Positions 7,509 through 15,768 of a DNA stretch of 35,179 bases are shown here, piece after piece. Position 1 is the stretch's first letter, and each line of letters starts with the position of its first letter. The position numbers and the translations under genes are program-made. Origin of the DNA: Lachnospiraceae bacterium. GTDB taxonomy: Bacteria > Bacillota > Clostridia > Lachnospirales > Lachnospiraceae. Under the pieces are notes generated by a model that was not told where the DNA came from, did no database searches, and was given only the letters and a program-made list of their open reading frames with translations. The stretch lies in NCBI GenBank assembly GCA_017514845.1, contig JAFWIM010000229.1, positions 1 to 35,179 of the forward strand. The letters are read 5' to 3'.

Positions 7509-8837
7509 TTATGCCGCACTCTCCTTTGGCTGTTTTTTCCGTGCAAATGCGACCGCCTCGGCAAAGGCCCTATATACTACGCAAAACATCGGTACCATGA
7601 GGATCTCGCGGCAGAAGAATACGCAGCGGCTCATGGAAACGATGATTGTCGGAGTATATCCCATAATTACGGATTCCGCAAGCCCGCCGGCGTAAAAAGC
7701 CGAAGTGACCGTGTCAAGTCTGTCACCTGTGCACATAAACAGAAGGATCGTAAGCAGGAAGACATGAAAAATGCCGAAAAATACCGCGGTCCAGTTATTG
7801 GCCGTGAAGCCTCGCACACTGTCCGGGAATGCGTAATCGTATAAAAGCGGCGCTTTATATATGCGATAAAGACCGTAGTAGACCACCGGCAGTAAGGCTA
7901 CTGCCTTCGCGAAGACACTGTTCTTTCTCAGACAGACGATCACAAATGTCCCGACAGCCGTCACGAAGACGGGAACAAAGAGATCAGTGAGACAATATCT
8001 CAGTGTGTAGCTGATACCGAGAAACAGTCTGTCGCCCGTGGAGAGCAGACCGAAATCGGGGAACCAGAAAAGGATCTCCTCGGAATATCGGATAAAGTTA
8101 CCGGGTGACATGATAAAAAAGAACGTAAATACCGTGCCGACAACCCAGACGATGAGAGCCTTCACGGAAATTTTTCCTGTTCGCAGCGCAGCAGCCAGCA
8201 GGAGAATCAGGCCCATTGCCGCGAAAAAACCGCCGCTCTGCTCAAAGCCGGCGGCGTAGAGCGCAGCGCATCCCGCAAGGATCCACTGAGTGAGCGGACT
8301 GTCCTCGCCTCTCAGATATAACTTCAGCATGGGGTAAAGAGCGAAGAGCATGGCAGCGTATCCCCACACATAGAGGACTGCCGCCGTTTTCCAGAAGGCA
8401 CTGACTTCCAGCACGGCATGCTCTGTTCCCAGATAGAAAAAGCCCATGATGAGCACAAGGAGCATAGACCAGGAAAGTCCCCGTCTCCTTCCGGGATTAT
8501 TAATGATGAACATCCCCGCAAGGTAAATGCATACTGCCTGCATGAGCGCGTTGATCACATTGACAAGACCGGGGCTTATATCCATGAGGACAACAAAGAC
8601 CGCGTGGGGCAGCACTCTGCCGCTCCAGGTCGTCCAATATTCCTGGGCCCATGTCCATAGGTTGGAGCCGTCCTTGGCATACATTCGCATGAATGCGGCA
8701 TCATCGAGGCGCAGCGGCTGCCCGAGGTTCAACGCGAACGCCACAGCGAGCAGTATGCAGACAGAAAGCCACTGTTCCTCCATCGCGCGGATGACGCGCA
8801 CCGGTTCAATTGCTTTTTTCAAACTGTATCGTCTCAT
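7509..8837 (-). CDS. Polytopic membrane protein, DUF6056/GT-C-like
   Basis: This 442-residue protein has about ten to twelve predicted membrane spans. After a short basic N-terminus comes a first span, then an extracytoplasmic loop with a PLRLDDAAFM motif and WSGRVLPH. An acidic DD pair after the first span is typical of GT-C-fold lipid-phosphosugar transferases and of DUF6056 membrane proteins, so a role in adding sugar to an envelope polymer is a reasonable guess, not a demonstrated function. The ATG (8837-8835) directly abuts the TAG stop of the upstream gene, so the two are probably translated as a pair. The C-terminus is basic and cytoplasmic. Confidence 0.65.
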   Translation of the reverse strand: MRRYSLKKAIEPVRVIRAMEEQWLSVCILLAVAFALNLGQPLRLDDAAFMRMYAKDGSNLWTWAQEYWTTWSGRVLPHAVFVVLMDISPGLVNVINALMQAVCIYLAGMFIINNPGRRRGLSWSMLLVLIMGFFYLGTEHAVLEVSAFWKTAAVLYVWGYAAMLFALYPMLKLYLRGEDSPLTQWILAGCAALYAAGFEQSGGFFAAMGLILLLAAALRTGKISVKALIVWVVGTVFTFFFIMSPGNFIRYSEEILFWFPDFGLLSTGDRLFLGISYTLRYCLTDLFVPVFVTAVGTFVIVCLRKNSVFAKAVALLPVVYYGLYRIYKAPLLYDYAFPDSVRGFTANNWTAVFFGIFHVFLLTILLFMCTGDRLDTVTSAFYAGGLAESVIMGYTPTIIVSMSRCVFFCREILMVPMFCVVYRAFAEAVAFARKKQPKESAA

Positions 8838-9377
8838 CTACGGCACCATCACCCCGGTCCTTTTTATGACCGGTCCCTCATCTTTTCTCACTGAGATCAC
8901 GCAGACTTCCATACCGTAAGGTTCAAAGCCGCCGCTCCGCAGTTTTGCGGCACTCTTTATCCCGAACCGTCTCTCCACACCCTGGGGCAGAGCCGTCTCC
9001 GGGAACATCGCGTTCACATCCGCCCTGATCGAGGCTATGGTCTTCAGCCTGTATACATCGATACCGTCAGTCACTGCAAAGTAAGTCTCATTGTAAGTGC
9101 TTGTGACTGTCATCTCCGCGCCGTAGTTATACCCGGAATACAATTTCGTGTCTGCGGCCCAGCCGCGGATGACAAGCACATCTTTATTGTCGCCCTCATA
9201 GACTACGGATTCGACACTGCATACAAGCCTGTCATCTGCAGGCCTGTACTCCTCCATCTTTGAGGCCGACACGCCGTAATGTTCAGTGTAAAACACGCTG
9301 ACGAGAAGAAGCGCGCAGGCAGCGCTCACCACAATCGGTATAAAGTTCATGAAAACCGTTCGTATTGCTCCCCGCAT
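8838..9377 (-). CDS. Membrane-anchored extracytoplasmic protein of unknown function
   Basis: Product not recognised. The start chosen is ATG 9377-9375, giving 179 residues. It has a GGAG site 8 nt upstream and places one hydrophobic segment (about residues 10-30, IPIVVSAACALLLVSVFY) at the N-terminus; the longer in-frame extension upstream is Cys-rich and unlike an N-terminus. The remainder is a hydrophilic domain with several Tyr/Val-rich strands (VESVVYEG, DVLVIRGWAADTK, AEMTVTSTYNETYF), so it probably sits outside the membrane as a beta-rich domain. It is paired with the DUF6056-like gene (stop-start abutting), which suggests that the two work together at the envelope. Confidence 0.65.
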   Translation of the reverse strand: MRGAIRTVFMNFIPIVVSAACALLLVSVFYTEHYGVSASKMEEYRPADDRLVCSVESVVYEGDNKDVLVIRGWAADTKLYSGYNYGAEMTVTSTYNETYFAVTDGIDVYRLKTIASIRADVNAMFPETALPQGVERRFGIKSAAKLRSGGFEPYGMEVCVISVRKDEGPVIKRTGVMVP

Positions 9378-9381
9378 CTTC

Positions 9382-9410
9382 TTGTCTCCGATACATTTTG
9401 AGGGTATACT
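9382..9410 (+). promoter_or_regulatory. Promoter of the plus-strand small membrane-peptide gene
   Basis: TTGTCT (9382-9387), a 17-bp spacer and TATACT (9405-9410) read on the plus strand and point to the small ORF starting at 9445. The -35 box lies only 5 bp from the ATG of the divergent minus-strand gene (9377). Confidence 0.65.
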
Positions 9411-9444
9411 AATATTGTATTTTCCGACCGAAAGGAGTATTGAC

Positions 9445-9546
9445 ATGTTCAAAAAACAGCAGAGACAACTCGACATAATTCTCTCAATCGCGTGTCTTGC
9501 ATTTATTGCACTGCTCTCAGTCCTCACTTATCTGCAGGACAGGTAA
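9445..9546 (+). CDS. 33-residue single-span membrane peptide, own transcription unit
   Basis: This is the only plus-strand gene called here. The ATG at 9445 follows GAAAGGAG with a 7-nt spacing; the stop is TAA at 9544-9546. The peptide opens with a basic, polar MFKKQQRQLD, continues with a hydrophobic helix of about 18-20 residues (core IILSIACLAFIALLSVL) and ends in a short polar YLQDR tail, as expected for a small membrane-inserted protein with the N-terminus inside. A well-placed promoter (9382-9410) and a strong terminator (9570-9606) frame it, which is why it is accepted despite its size. It does not resemble a small-protein family I can name. It lies between two minus-strand envelope gene groups. 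Confidence 0.7.
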   Translation: MFKKQQRQLDIILSIACLAFIALLSVLTYLQDR

Positions 9547-9569
9547 GCATGATTGCGTTTTCACCTGAC

Positions 9570-9606
9570 ACCCGGAGGTCCGACAAGGTCCTCCGGGTCT
9601 TTCTTT
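9570..9606 (+). terminator. Terminator of the small membrane-peptide gene
   Basis: ACCCGGAGG (9570-9578) and CCTCCGGGT (9590-9598) form a perfect 9-bp stem with an 11-nt loop, followed by CTTTCTTT on the plus strand. On the minus strand the hairpin is followed by GTCAGG, with no U tract, so it should act mainly on plus-strand transcription. It starts 23 nt after the ORF stop. Confidence 0.85.
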
Positions 9607-9654
9607 GAGCCTGCACTTAGATGAACGCAGCGCGAGCGCGGCTTGGACATGCCG

Positions 9655-10689
9655 TCAGTCCATCTCGAACATGATCTTTGTGTAGAGCCCATTTCCCATA
9701 AGTGTCGCAAATGCCTCCTGGCTCTCTTCCAGCTTGTAAACATGAGTAATGAGATTCGTGGGATCGAGACTTCCGTCGGACATCATGGAGATCACACTCT
9801 TCCAGTCGTTCACTGTCGAAGAGTACGAAGAGTTCCACGTTCCTCTGATATTGAGCTCGCCCCGGAGAATCCTCCAGAAAACATCCTTTTTAATGTTGAC
9901 ATCCTCCACAGGATTGCCGACGATCACGATGTTGCCGCCTCTGGCCACGACCCGCATCGCGGTCAGGACCGCATCCGAGTTTCCCGCGCACTCGAGCACC
10001 ACGTCTGCCATTCCGCCCTCAGTGAATTCCCGTATAGCCTCCTCCGGATCCCATATGGACGAGTTGACCACATGGTCCGAATACTGGGACGCATATTTCA
10101 CCTTGTCCCTCGTGCGTCCGATGAGAATGACCTTGTAAGCCCCGAGGATGCGGGCGATCTTGGCAGCAAGTATAGCGATCGTCCCTGTTCCTACGATCGC
10201 GACGACATCGCCCTTTTTCATCTTGCCGCGCCGGAGCGCGTGCAGGGCGACCGCTGCCGGCTCGCACATCGCTGCCGCGCGATAATCAAGATCATCCGGG
10301 ACAAGATTGATGTTGAAGACCGGAACGCTTATGTATTCGGCAAATGCCCCGTCGCATCTCGAACCGTAATAGCTGTAGTGCTCACACTGGGCATAACGCT
10401 CAGACCTGCAAGGTGCGCACTGTCTGCACGGAAGGAGCGGATATACACCTGCCCTTCTCCCCAAAAGCTCCGGGTTTACGCCCTGCCCCAGCTCAACGAT
10501 CTCGCCTGAGAATTCGTGGCCGGGAACCGTCGGAAAATGATATGTCCCGTTCTTGAATATCCTGTCCTTATCGCTGCTGCAGATGCCGCAGTTCTTGATC
10601 TTCAGCAGGACCTCGCCTTTTCCCGGCTTCGGCGTCGGTATCTCCTTATACACAATTTTTCCAATATCCTCAAGCACAAGTGCCTTCAT
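9655..10689 (-). CDS. Zinc-dependent medium-chain alcohol dehydrogenase, galactitol-1-phosphate dehydrogenase-like
   Basis: The 344-residue MDR-family oxidoreductase acts on polyols or sugar phosphates with NAD(P). Catalytic-zinc residues are C37 (NCGICSSD) and H58-E59 (GHE). The structural zinc lobe has C88, C91, C94 and C102. The nucleotide-binding turn is GTGTIA (around 190). IFKNGTYHFP and the late ILRGELNIRGTW resemble GatD. The ATG at 10689 is chosen because GGAGG lies 6 nt upstream; the longer frame begins inside the previous gene. It is 11 nt downstream of an IspD/TarI-like cytidylyltransferase. In teichoic acid and capsule clusters such a pair makes CDP-ribitol or another CDP-alditol (TarJ/TarI logic), so a sugar-phosphate reductase role is inferred. 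The true substrate is unknown. Confidence 0.85.
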   Translation of the reverse strand: MKALVLEDIGKIVYKEIPTPKPGKGEVLLKIKNCGICSSDKDRIFKNGTYHFPTVPGHEFSGEIVELGQGVNPELLGRRAGVYPLLPCRQCAPCRSERYAQCEHYSYYGSRCDGAFAEYISVPVFNINLVPDDLDYRAAAMCEPAAVALHALRRGKMKKGDVVAIVGTGTIAILAAKIARILGAYKVILIGRTRDKVKYASQYSDHVVNSSIWDPEEAIREFTEGGMADVVLECAGNSDAVLTAMRVVARGGNIVIVGNPVEDVNIKKDVFWRILRGELNIRGTWNSSYSSTVNDWKSVISMMSDGSLDPTNLITHVYKLEESQEAFATLMGNGLYTKIMFEMD

Positions 10690-10700
10690 AAGCTCCTCCG

Positions 10701-11417
10701 TCAATCTAATTTTACTGTTTCCACGACCCCGCCGCATATCTTCGCAAAGCGCATCAGGTCCTCTTTCGTCGTTATCTTAAAATTGTCGCGGCTTCCCGGC
10801 GTGATCCGTATCTTCATCCCGTTTTCAAATGCGATCTGGGAACTCCCCCGGCATCCGGCGAGATACTCCGCGGACGCTCTCATGTGAGCCTCGTAATACT
10901 TCCCGAACAGATAGGATTCCGGGGTCTGGCCGGCTACGATCTGGTCTCTCGGCAGCTGACGGCCGATCGTCTTTCCATCGAACGAGAGATAGCAGGTGTT
11001 CGTGACCGGCAGCGACGGCATTACGCCGTCATAATCGTCAGAGACCGACGCACATTCCGAGATGATATTATCGGATGTGCACGGCCTCACCGCGTCATGC
11101 ACGAGCACAATGTCCGTGTCCGCGGCATTCTCTCGCATAGCGAGAAGTCCGTTTTTGACTGATTCCTGCCGTGAATTTCCCGGCTGCGCAAATCCCCTGA
11201 ACTTTGTGATTCCGCACTTCCGCATCCACTCACCTATAAAATCATGCCACTTTTCGTCAGCCACGATCCATATGGCGTCAATATCTCTGTGGGAATCGAA
11301 CCGCTCCAGCGTGTAAGCTATAATGGGCTTTCCGTTCACAGTCAGATACTGTTTGGGGACATTTCCTATTGTCATCCGGCTGCCCACGCCGCCGGAAACG
11401 CACAGAAGATGATTCAT
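10701..11417 (-). CDS. IspD/TarI-like cytidylyltransferase
   Basis: The 238-residue enzyme transfers CMP from CTP to an alditol phosphate (methylerythritol 4-phosphate for IspD, ribitol 5-phosphate for TarI). Motifs: SGGVGSRM (8-15) with PKQYL for CTP binding, HDAVRP (107-112), QTPE, and a C-terminal NFKITTKEDL. The sequence opens LLCVSGGVGSRM where the usual form is A-G-G-x-G-x-R-M. It begins 3 nt after YfhO stops, with a GGAAAGG site inside that gene, and is followed by a polyol/sugar-phosphate dehydrogenase. Context with LicD and glycosyltransferases favours a CDP-alditol for a cell-surface polymer over isoprenoid synthesis, although the sequence alone cannot exclude IspD. Confidence 0.87.
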   Translation of the reverse strand: MNHLLCVSGGVGSRMTIGNVPKQYLTVNGKPIIAYTLERFDSHRDIDAIWIVADEKWHDFIGEWMRKCGITKFRGFAQPGNSRQESVKNGLLAMRENAADTDIVLVHDAVRPCTSDNIISECASVSDDYDGVMPSLPVTNTCYLSFDGKTIGRQLPRDQIVAGQTPESYLFGKYYEAHMRASAEYLAGCRGSSQIAFENGMKIRITPGSRDNFKITTKEDLMRFAKICGGVVETVKLD

Positions 11418-11420
11418 ATT

Positions 11421-13805
11421 CTACCTTTCCGCCCTGCGGGCTCTCCGCATTAAGAGAATATAGACGGCAGCAAGGGCCGCGCCCGCAGCGCTGATGATCG
11501 CGCCGGACATGAGTCCGGGCACTGTGTATTCAAAGCGGATCCTGTTCGTGCCCCCATGGATCTTCACCGCCATAAATCCGTTAATGTCAACAATCGCTGT
11601 CTCCGCACCGTCCACATAAGCCTTCCATCCCGAATCGTTCGGTATGGAGAAAAACGCGTATTTGTCCGAATCCGCGTCGATCGAGACCTCATAGCTGTCC
11701 GTTGTCTGTTGGACATTGTACGCACACTCATCAAGGTGGTCTATGCTGATATCCGAAATATATTCCTTCAGTGCGGGTCCGTCAACGAACTGATCATAGG
11801 GCCTTAAATACTGCGAGACCTCTTCCTCCATATCATCCGGAACGATCAGAGTCTTCAGCATAAGTATCGCCCGGTCATCCTCGAAGGTCGACGCAAAATC
11901 AGACGCGGTCATGTACGTGTTGTAGGTAAAGCCCATCGGCGGCACCGTGCGGTCCTCATAGACATAGTAGGTCGTGTACTGACCGGTCACGACCTGCGAA
12001 GGCTCCTCGTCTTCCCTCGGCTTTGTCTCAATGGAGAAGCGCGCCGAGATGAGGTTCATCATGCCTTCAGGCGCTTCCGGGCTCTTGACATCCCGCTTCA
12101 GTCCGAGAGATTCGTAGAATCGAAAGATTGAGCCGGATACAGTGCTGCAGAAATTGGCGCTTGCCGGGTAGCCGTGGGACAGCGTTTCGATGTTGTCCCG
12201 GCTCGTGAAGCGGTATTCCGGTGTGGTGTACTCAATCTTTTCGGACGTCATAAGCTTGTCATATATATGCCGCGCGTCCTCCCGGTGAGCCAGCTGCAGA
12301 AGATATACATCCGATATGGTGACAGTCACCGAGATGACAAAGACCGCAGCGGCGAGCACAAGTTTCTGCTCTCTCTTCATGACCGTGAGAACGAGCCATG
12401 TCAAAAGAGTCCCGACCAACGCGATCACGCACCAGTAGGCGAACAGCCCCGGCCGATAAATCTTGCTGGGCTCCGAATCATTCCATTTCACCAGAGTGAG
12501 GAACAGAATGAAGAAAATCTGGATTGCGCCCCAGATGACAGCGCCTTTTGTGATCGCCCTGTCAGTGGGCGTTTTTCCCGACCATCTCTTTTTGTCCGAC
12601 TCCCATCGGTCGAGTACCATGACCGAAGCCAGCACCATGATATAGTCCGCCATATAATACCAACGGCAGTAGAGTCCGGCAAAGAGCGAGAACGATGCGT
12701 TGAAAATGGGGATCACCGCCATGATCAGGCAGAACAGCAGCATTCTCGTGATCCAGTGTCTCCGGTTCTGGGTGACGAACGCAATCACCAGGACAAGTCC
12801 GGTGACCGGGATCCACGCGTTGCACGATGAAAAATTATTCTTGATCACCGCGCTCTGGTGGGACATGACCTCTCCCGGAAGTATAAGTCCCTTCAGTATG
12901 TATAGATATCTCTCAGCCCCGAAGACCAGCGATGTAGACCCGGTATAATCCACCCCGACGCGGGGATTCTGTATGACAAAATAGAAAGCCGGCAGCAGTA
13001 ATACTGCCCCGAGCATACAGCCGAGGGCTCCCTCGATGAATATCTGCGGCAGCCGCTTTATATACTCGCGGAACCTCGGGATGAGGTAGCGGATCACATA
13101 GTAAGCGGCCATAAAAATGATTTCACCGATAAAGAAGAAATAATTGACCAGCGCATTTATGCACACGGCAAAAATGAACGGTCCCCTTTTCTTCTCAAGC
13201 ATCATATCGTCGAAGGTCAGAATGAGCAGCGGGAACAGCGCGACCACATCATGGAAATGGTAGAACAGCAGATCCTCGCCCATGAACCCGCAGAAGGCAT
13301 ACAGCATGGAGCCGATGACTGCCATCTGCTGGTCCCTGACATATTTCTTCATGCAGGCATAGGATGTCAGGCCGGCGACCGCGTACTTGAGGGCATAGAT
13401 CCATCCGACCACATACATGAAGTATCTGGACGGAAAGAGCAGTGAGAGCCAGAAGGACGGATTTCCCACGACATAGAACATCTGCCCGCCGATAAAGTTG
13501 GAACCCAGATCAAGGGACCAGTCCCAGATGATGTTTCCGGCCTTGACGGCATCATTTGCAGCCATTGCAAATGTAATCTGCTGGGAATTAAAATCCCCCG
13601 CAAGGGAGAAAAGTCCACCCTGCACTATGATCGTCCAGGCAAATGAAAGGATACCGGCCGCCAGATTGAAGAGAAAAGCCTGCACGTAATAATTTCCGAA
13701 GGCCATTCTTCCTCTTTTCTTCTTTTTCCCTGTTGATCCGGTGTTGCCGGTCTTATCCGCAGCCACAAAGAGGCTCCCCTTTCCTCTTAACATCTTTTCC
13801 ATCAT
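11421..13805 (-). CDS. YfhO-family polytopic membrane protein (GT-C-like)
   Basis: The 794-residue protein has a disordered, Lys-rich cytoplasmic N-terminus of about 40 residues (GKKKKRGR), at least a dozen membrane spans up to about residue 500, a long extracytoplasmic domain, and a last span before an RRARRAER tail. This architecture and length match YfhO proteins. The Bacillus subtilis member is implicated in glycosylation of lipoteichoic acid using lipid-linked sugar, so an extracellular decoration step on an envelope polymer is inferred. The early loop has GDFNSQQITFAM, where GT-C enzymes usually place an acidic residue. The ATG is 4 nt after the upstream stop, with a weak Shine-Dalgarno (GAGATGATGAT), which suggests translational coupling. 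Confidence 0.85.
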   Translation of the reverse strand: MMEKMLRGKGSLFVAADKTGNTGSTGKKKKRGRMAFGNYYVQAFLFNLAAGILSFAWTIIVQGGLFSLAGDFNSQQITFAMAANDAVKAGNIIWDWSLDLGSNFIGGQMFYVVGNPSFWLSLLFPSRYFMYVVGWIYALKYAVAGLTSYACMKKYVRDQQMAVIGSMLYAFCGFMGEDLLFYHFHDVVALFPLLILTFDDMMLEKKRGPFIFAVCINALVNYFFFIGEIIFMAAYYVIRYLIPRFREYIKRLPQIFIEGALGCMLGAVLLLPAFYFVIQNPRVGVDYTGSTSLVFGAERYLYILKGLILPGEVMSHQSAVIKNNFSSCNAWIPVTGLVLVIAFVTQNRRHWITRMLLFCLIMAVIPIFNASFSLFAGLYCRWYYMADYIMVLASVMVLDRWESDKKRWSGKTPTDRAITKGAVIWGAIQIFFILFLTLVKWNDSEPSKIYRPGLFAYWCVIALVGTLLTWLVLTVMKREQKLVLAAAVFVISVTVTISDVYLLQLAHREDARHIYDKLMTSEKIEYTTPEYRFTSRDNIETLSHGYPASANFCSTVSGSIFRFYESLGLKRDVKSPEAPEGMMNLISARFSIETKPREDEEPSQVVTGQYTTYYVYEDRTVPPMGFTYNTYMTASDFASTFEDDRAILMLKTLIVPDDMEEEVSQYLRPYDQFVDGPALKEYISDISIDHLDECAYNVQQTTDSYEVSIDADSDKYAFFSIPNDSGWKAYVDGAETAIVDINGFMAVKIHGGTNRIRFEYTVPGLMSGAIISAAGAALAAVYILLMRRARRAER

Positions 13806-13809
13806 ATCA

Positions 13810-15699
13810 TCATCTCATAAGCAGCTGCATTTTGTAGAGCAACCGCAGCATATTTCGGAGTACGGTCCTTATTACGGGGTCTTTCTCCTCCGAAATCGTC
13901 TTTTTCATCTCGTCAAAATCCAGATAGTCTTCAAATCTGAGTCTGTCAATATGTTCAAAATAAAACTCCGTGAGAGCGCCGTATGCCTTCTCCTCGATCT
14001 CTGTATAGAAATCCATGCGGCCTGTGTCCTCTTTCTCCACGTTGGAAGTCCCCGCGAAGTTCGTGAGGTAGCCGGGAAGTATGTCAGAGAGAGCTCTCTG
14101 CGGCAGCACACGCTTTGAGTCGCCGTCAATATAGAGCCTTCTCGGGACAGTCAGCGCAAAATCGAGCACGCGCGCGTCGAGAAGCGGGAAGAGGTACATG
14201 ACACCTGCGTCCGCGCCGGCCGAGGCCGCGAGCAGCGTACGCGACTCCAGCGTTCCCGACAGAAGATTCTTCTCCGGTGAGACACCGAAGTATTTCATTT
14301 TTCCCTTGTGGCTTTGCCGCATTTCTTCTGCAAATGCAGGCTGGACCACACTGAAAGTCAGCCCGTTCGCCTGTAATCCGTTCCAGGGCTTCTGCGATTC
14401 GTATAGATATCTGACCGTTCTCCGCATGAACCCGAGGTATTTTTTCGGAGAACCTCCCGCTGCGTGTCCGGCAGCCTTAAAGTAGGCTTTGTACTCTCCG
14501 GCCTGTGCCAGATGGAACGGACCGAACCGCATCGAAATGCCCTCATCTCCTCCCCAGCCGGAGAAGACCGCCCGCACTCCGGCATCAGCGAGGGCCTGCA
14601 TCGAATCCGCTATAATGCCGGTCTCATATTCGCAAATCTCCTCGCGGGCGCCGCGGGATAAGATTTTTTCACGGTCAGTTGCCTCCTGCGCGTTCCTGAA
14701 GATGCATGCATTTCCCTTCTCCTCGCAGAATCGGGTGATCACTTTCCTCTCATCGCGCAGTTTTCCGCCGTCCGCCTGCCTGATCTTATAATCCCACGGT
14801 GAGGGGGACCAGGTATAGACGACCGGTCTCACCACGCCTCTTTGATCCGCGATCTCATCTATGAGCGCTGTGACCATGCCGGAGTCAAGTCCCCCGGAGA
14901 ACTCGCAGCCGATTTCAGTGCCGAGCACTGCCTCATAGCGGATCAAGGCAGCGTCCCGAAGGAGCCTGGCCGCATCGTCATAGTACTCCTCGTCATAATC
15001 GCGCCTTTTTGCCCTTCGCTCACCCGGGATGTAGAAACGCTCGGTCTTGACCTCATCCGCGCGGATAAATCGGGTGACGCTTCCGTGGACGGCCTTTTTA
15101 ACATTTGCAAATGCAGTATCCGTCTCCGAGGCCATCGAGCCCAGAGTGAGGGCGTCATACACCATATTCTCATCGATCTCGGGCTCTATAAAGTCCAGGT
15201 GCAGCATCGGACGGTAATCAGTGGACACCGTGATCCGCCCCTCCGTCCGGACATAGTAGAGCGGCCGCACACCGATGTGGTCGCGCACAAGGCGAACCGA
15301 GCCGTCGCCGCGGCCAACGAGGACTGCGGCAAAATCACCGTTGACATGCAAAAGCCCCCTTGCGCCGAACTTTTCGTATATGAGGACAAGAAGCTCCTCA
15401 TCGCTGATCTCCTCATCTGCCGAGACCGCTTTCAGCATCTCGCTCCTGTTGTATATGATCGCGTCGCACACCGCAATAAAGCGCTTCGTCATGATGACCG
15501 GCTTTCCCGCAGGAACTCCCTGATGCATACCGGAGATACAGCTTCCGAGGATCAACTGCCATCCTGCCGCGCCGAGGATCTCATATCCGCAATCCGCCCT
15601 GCCGTAGACGCTGAGACCTTCTGTCATCAGCCCTGCCGCGCCTTCCGCATCCGCTATTCTGTTTTCTTTTTCACTGATGATAGCAAATATTCCGCTCAT
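13810..15699 (-). CDS. Asparagine-synthetase-like lasso peptide cyclase (C protein)
   Basis: The chosen start gives 629 residues beginning MSGIFAII: AGAGG lies 8 nt upstream, and the N-terminus aligns with the asparagine synthetase MCGIxG start. The catalytic Cys2 of the glutaminase domain is Ser here, so ammonia release from glutamine is not expected. The N-terminal fold is otherwise kept (YNRSE, GDFAAVLV, RDHIGVRPLYY). The ATP-pyrophosphatase domain has SGGLDS (268-273) and GWGGDE (381-386), as in enzymes that adenylate a carboxylate. Lasso cyclases such as McjC use this chemistry to close the Asp/Glu-to-N-terminus ring. Genes for B1, B2, kinase, nucleotidyltransferase and ABC exporter lie just upstream, supporting a lasso-type role. 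A beta-lactam-synthetase-like or other amide-forming role is the alternative. Confidence 0.82.
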   Translation of the reverse strand: MSGIFAIISEKENRIADAEGAAGLMTEGLSVYGRADCGYEILGAAGWQLILGSCISGMHQGVPAGKPVIMTKRFIAVCDAIIYNRSEMLKAVSADEEISDEELLVLIYEKFGARGLLHVNGDFAAVLVGRGDGSVRLVRDHIGVRPLYYVRTEGRITVSTDYRPMLHLDFIEPEIDENMVYDALTLGSMASETDTAFANVKKAVHGSVTRFIRADEVKTERFYIPGERRAKRRDYDEEYYDDAARLLRDAALIRYEAVLGTEIGCEFSGGLDSGMVTALIDEIADQRGVVRPVVYTWSPSPWDYKIRQADGGKLRDERKVITRFCEEKGNACIFRNAQEATDREKILSRGAREEICEYETGIIADSMQALADAGVRAVFSGWGGDEGISMRFGPFHLAQAGEYKAYFKAAGHAAGGSPKKYLGFMRRTVRYLYESQKPWNGLQANGLTFSVVQPAFAEEMRQSHKGKMKYFGVSPEKNLLSGTLESRTLLAASAGADAGVMYLFPLLDARVLDFALTVPRRLYIDGDSKRVLPQRALSDILPGYLTNFAGTSNVEKEDTGRMDFYTEIEEKAYGALTEFYFEHIDRLRFEDYLDFDEMKKTISEEKDPVIRTVLRNMLRLLYKMQLLMR

Positions 15700-15768
15700 A
15701 TATATGCCTCTTGCAGGTGTCATCCGGCTGCTGCGGATTCACGCCGCGCTCTCCGCCGACACTTATGA

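Noticed and set aside
9445-9546. The small plus-strand peptide as the missing lasso precursor
   Set aside because: It is a membrane helix with no leader motif and no acidic ring-closing residue at position 7-9 after a Gly/Ala; its only acidic residues are Asp near each end.
15700-15768. Lasso precursor gene in the gap between the VanZ-like gene and the cyclase-like gene
   Set aside because: The 69-nt gap holds only a frame of about seven codons (GTG to TGA) and the cyclase ribosome site.
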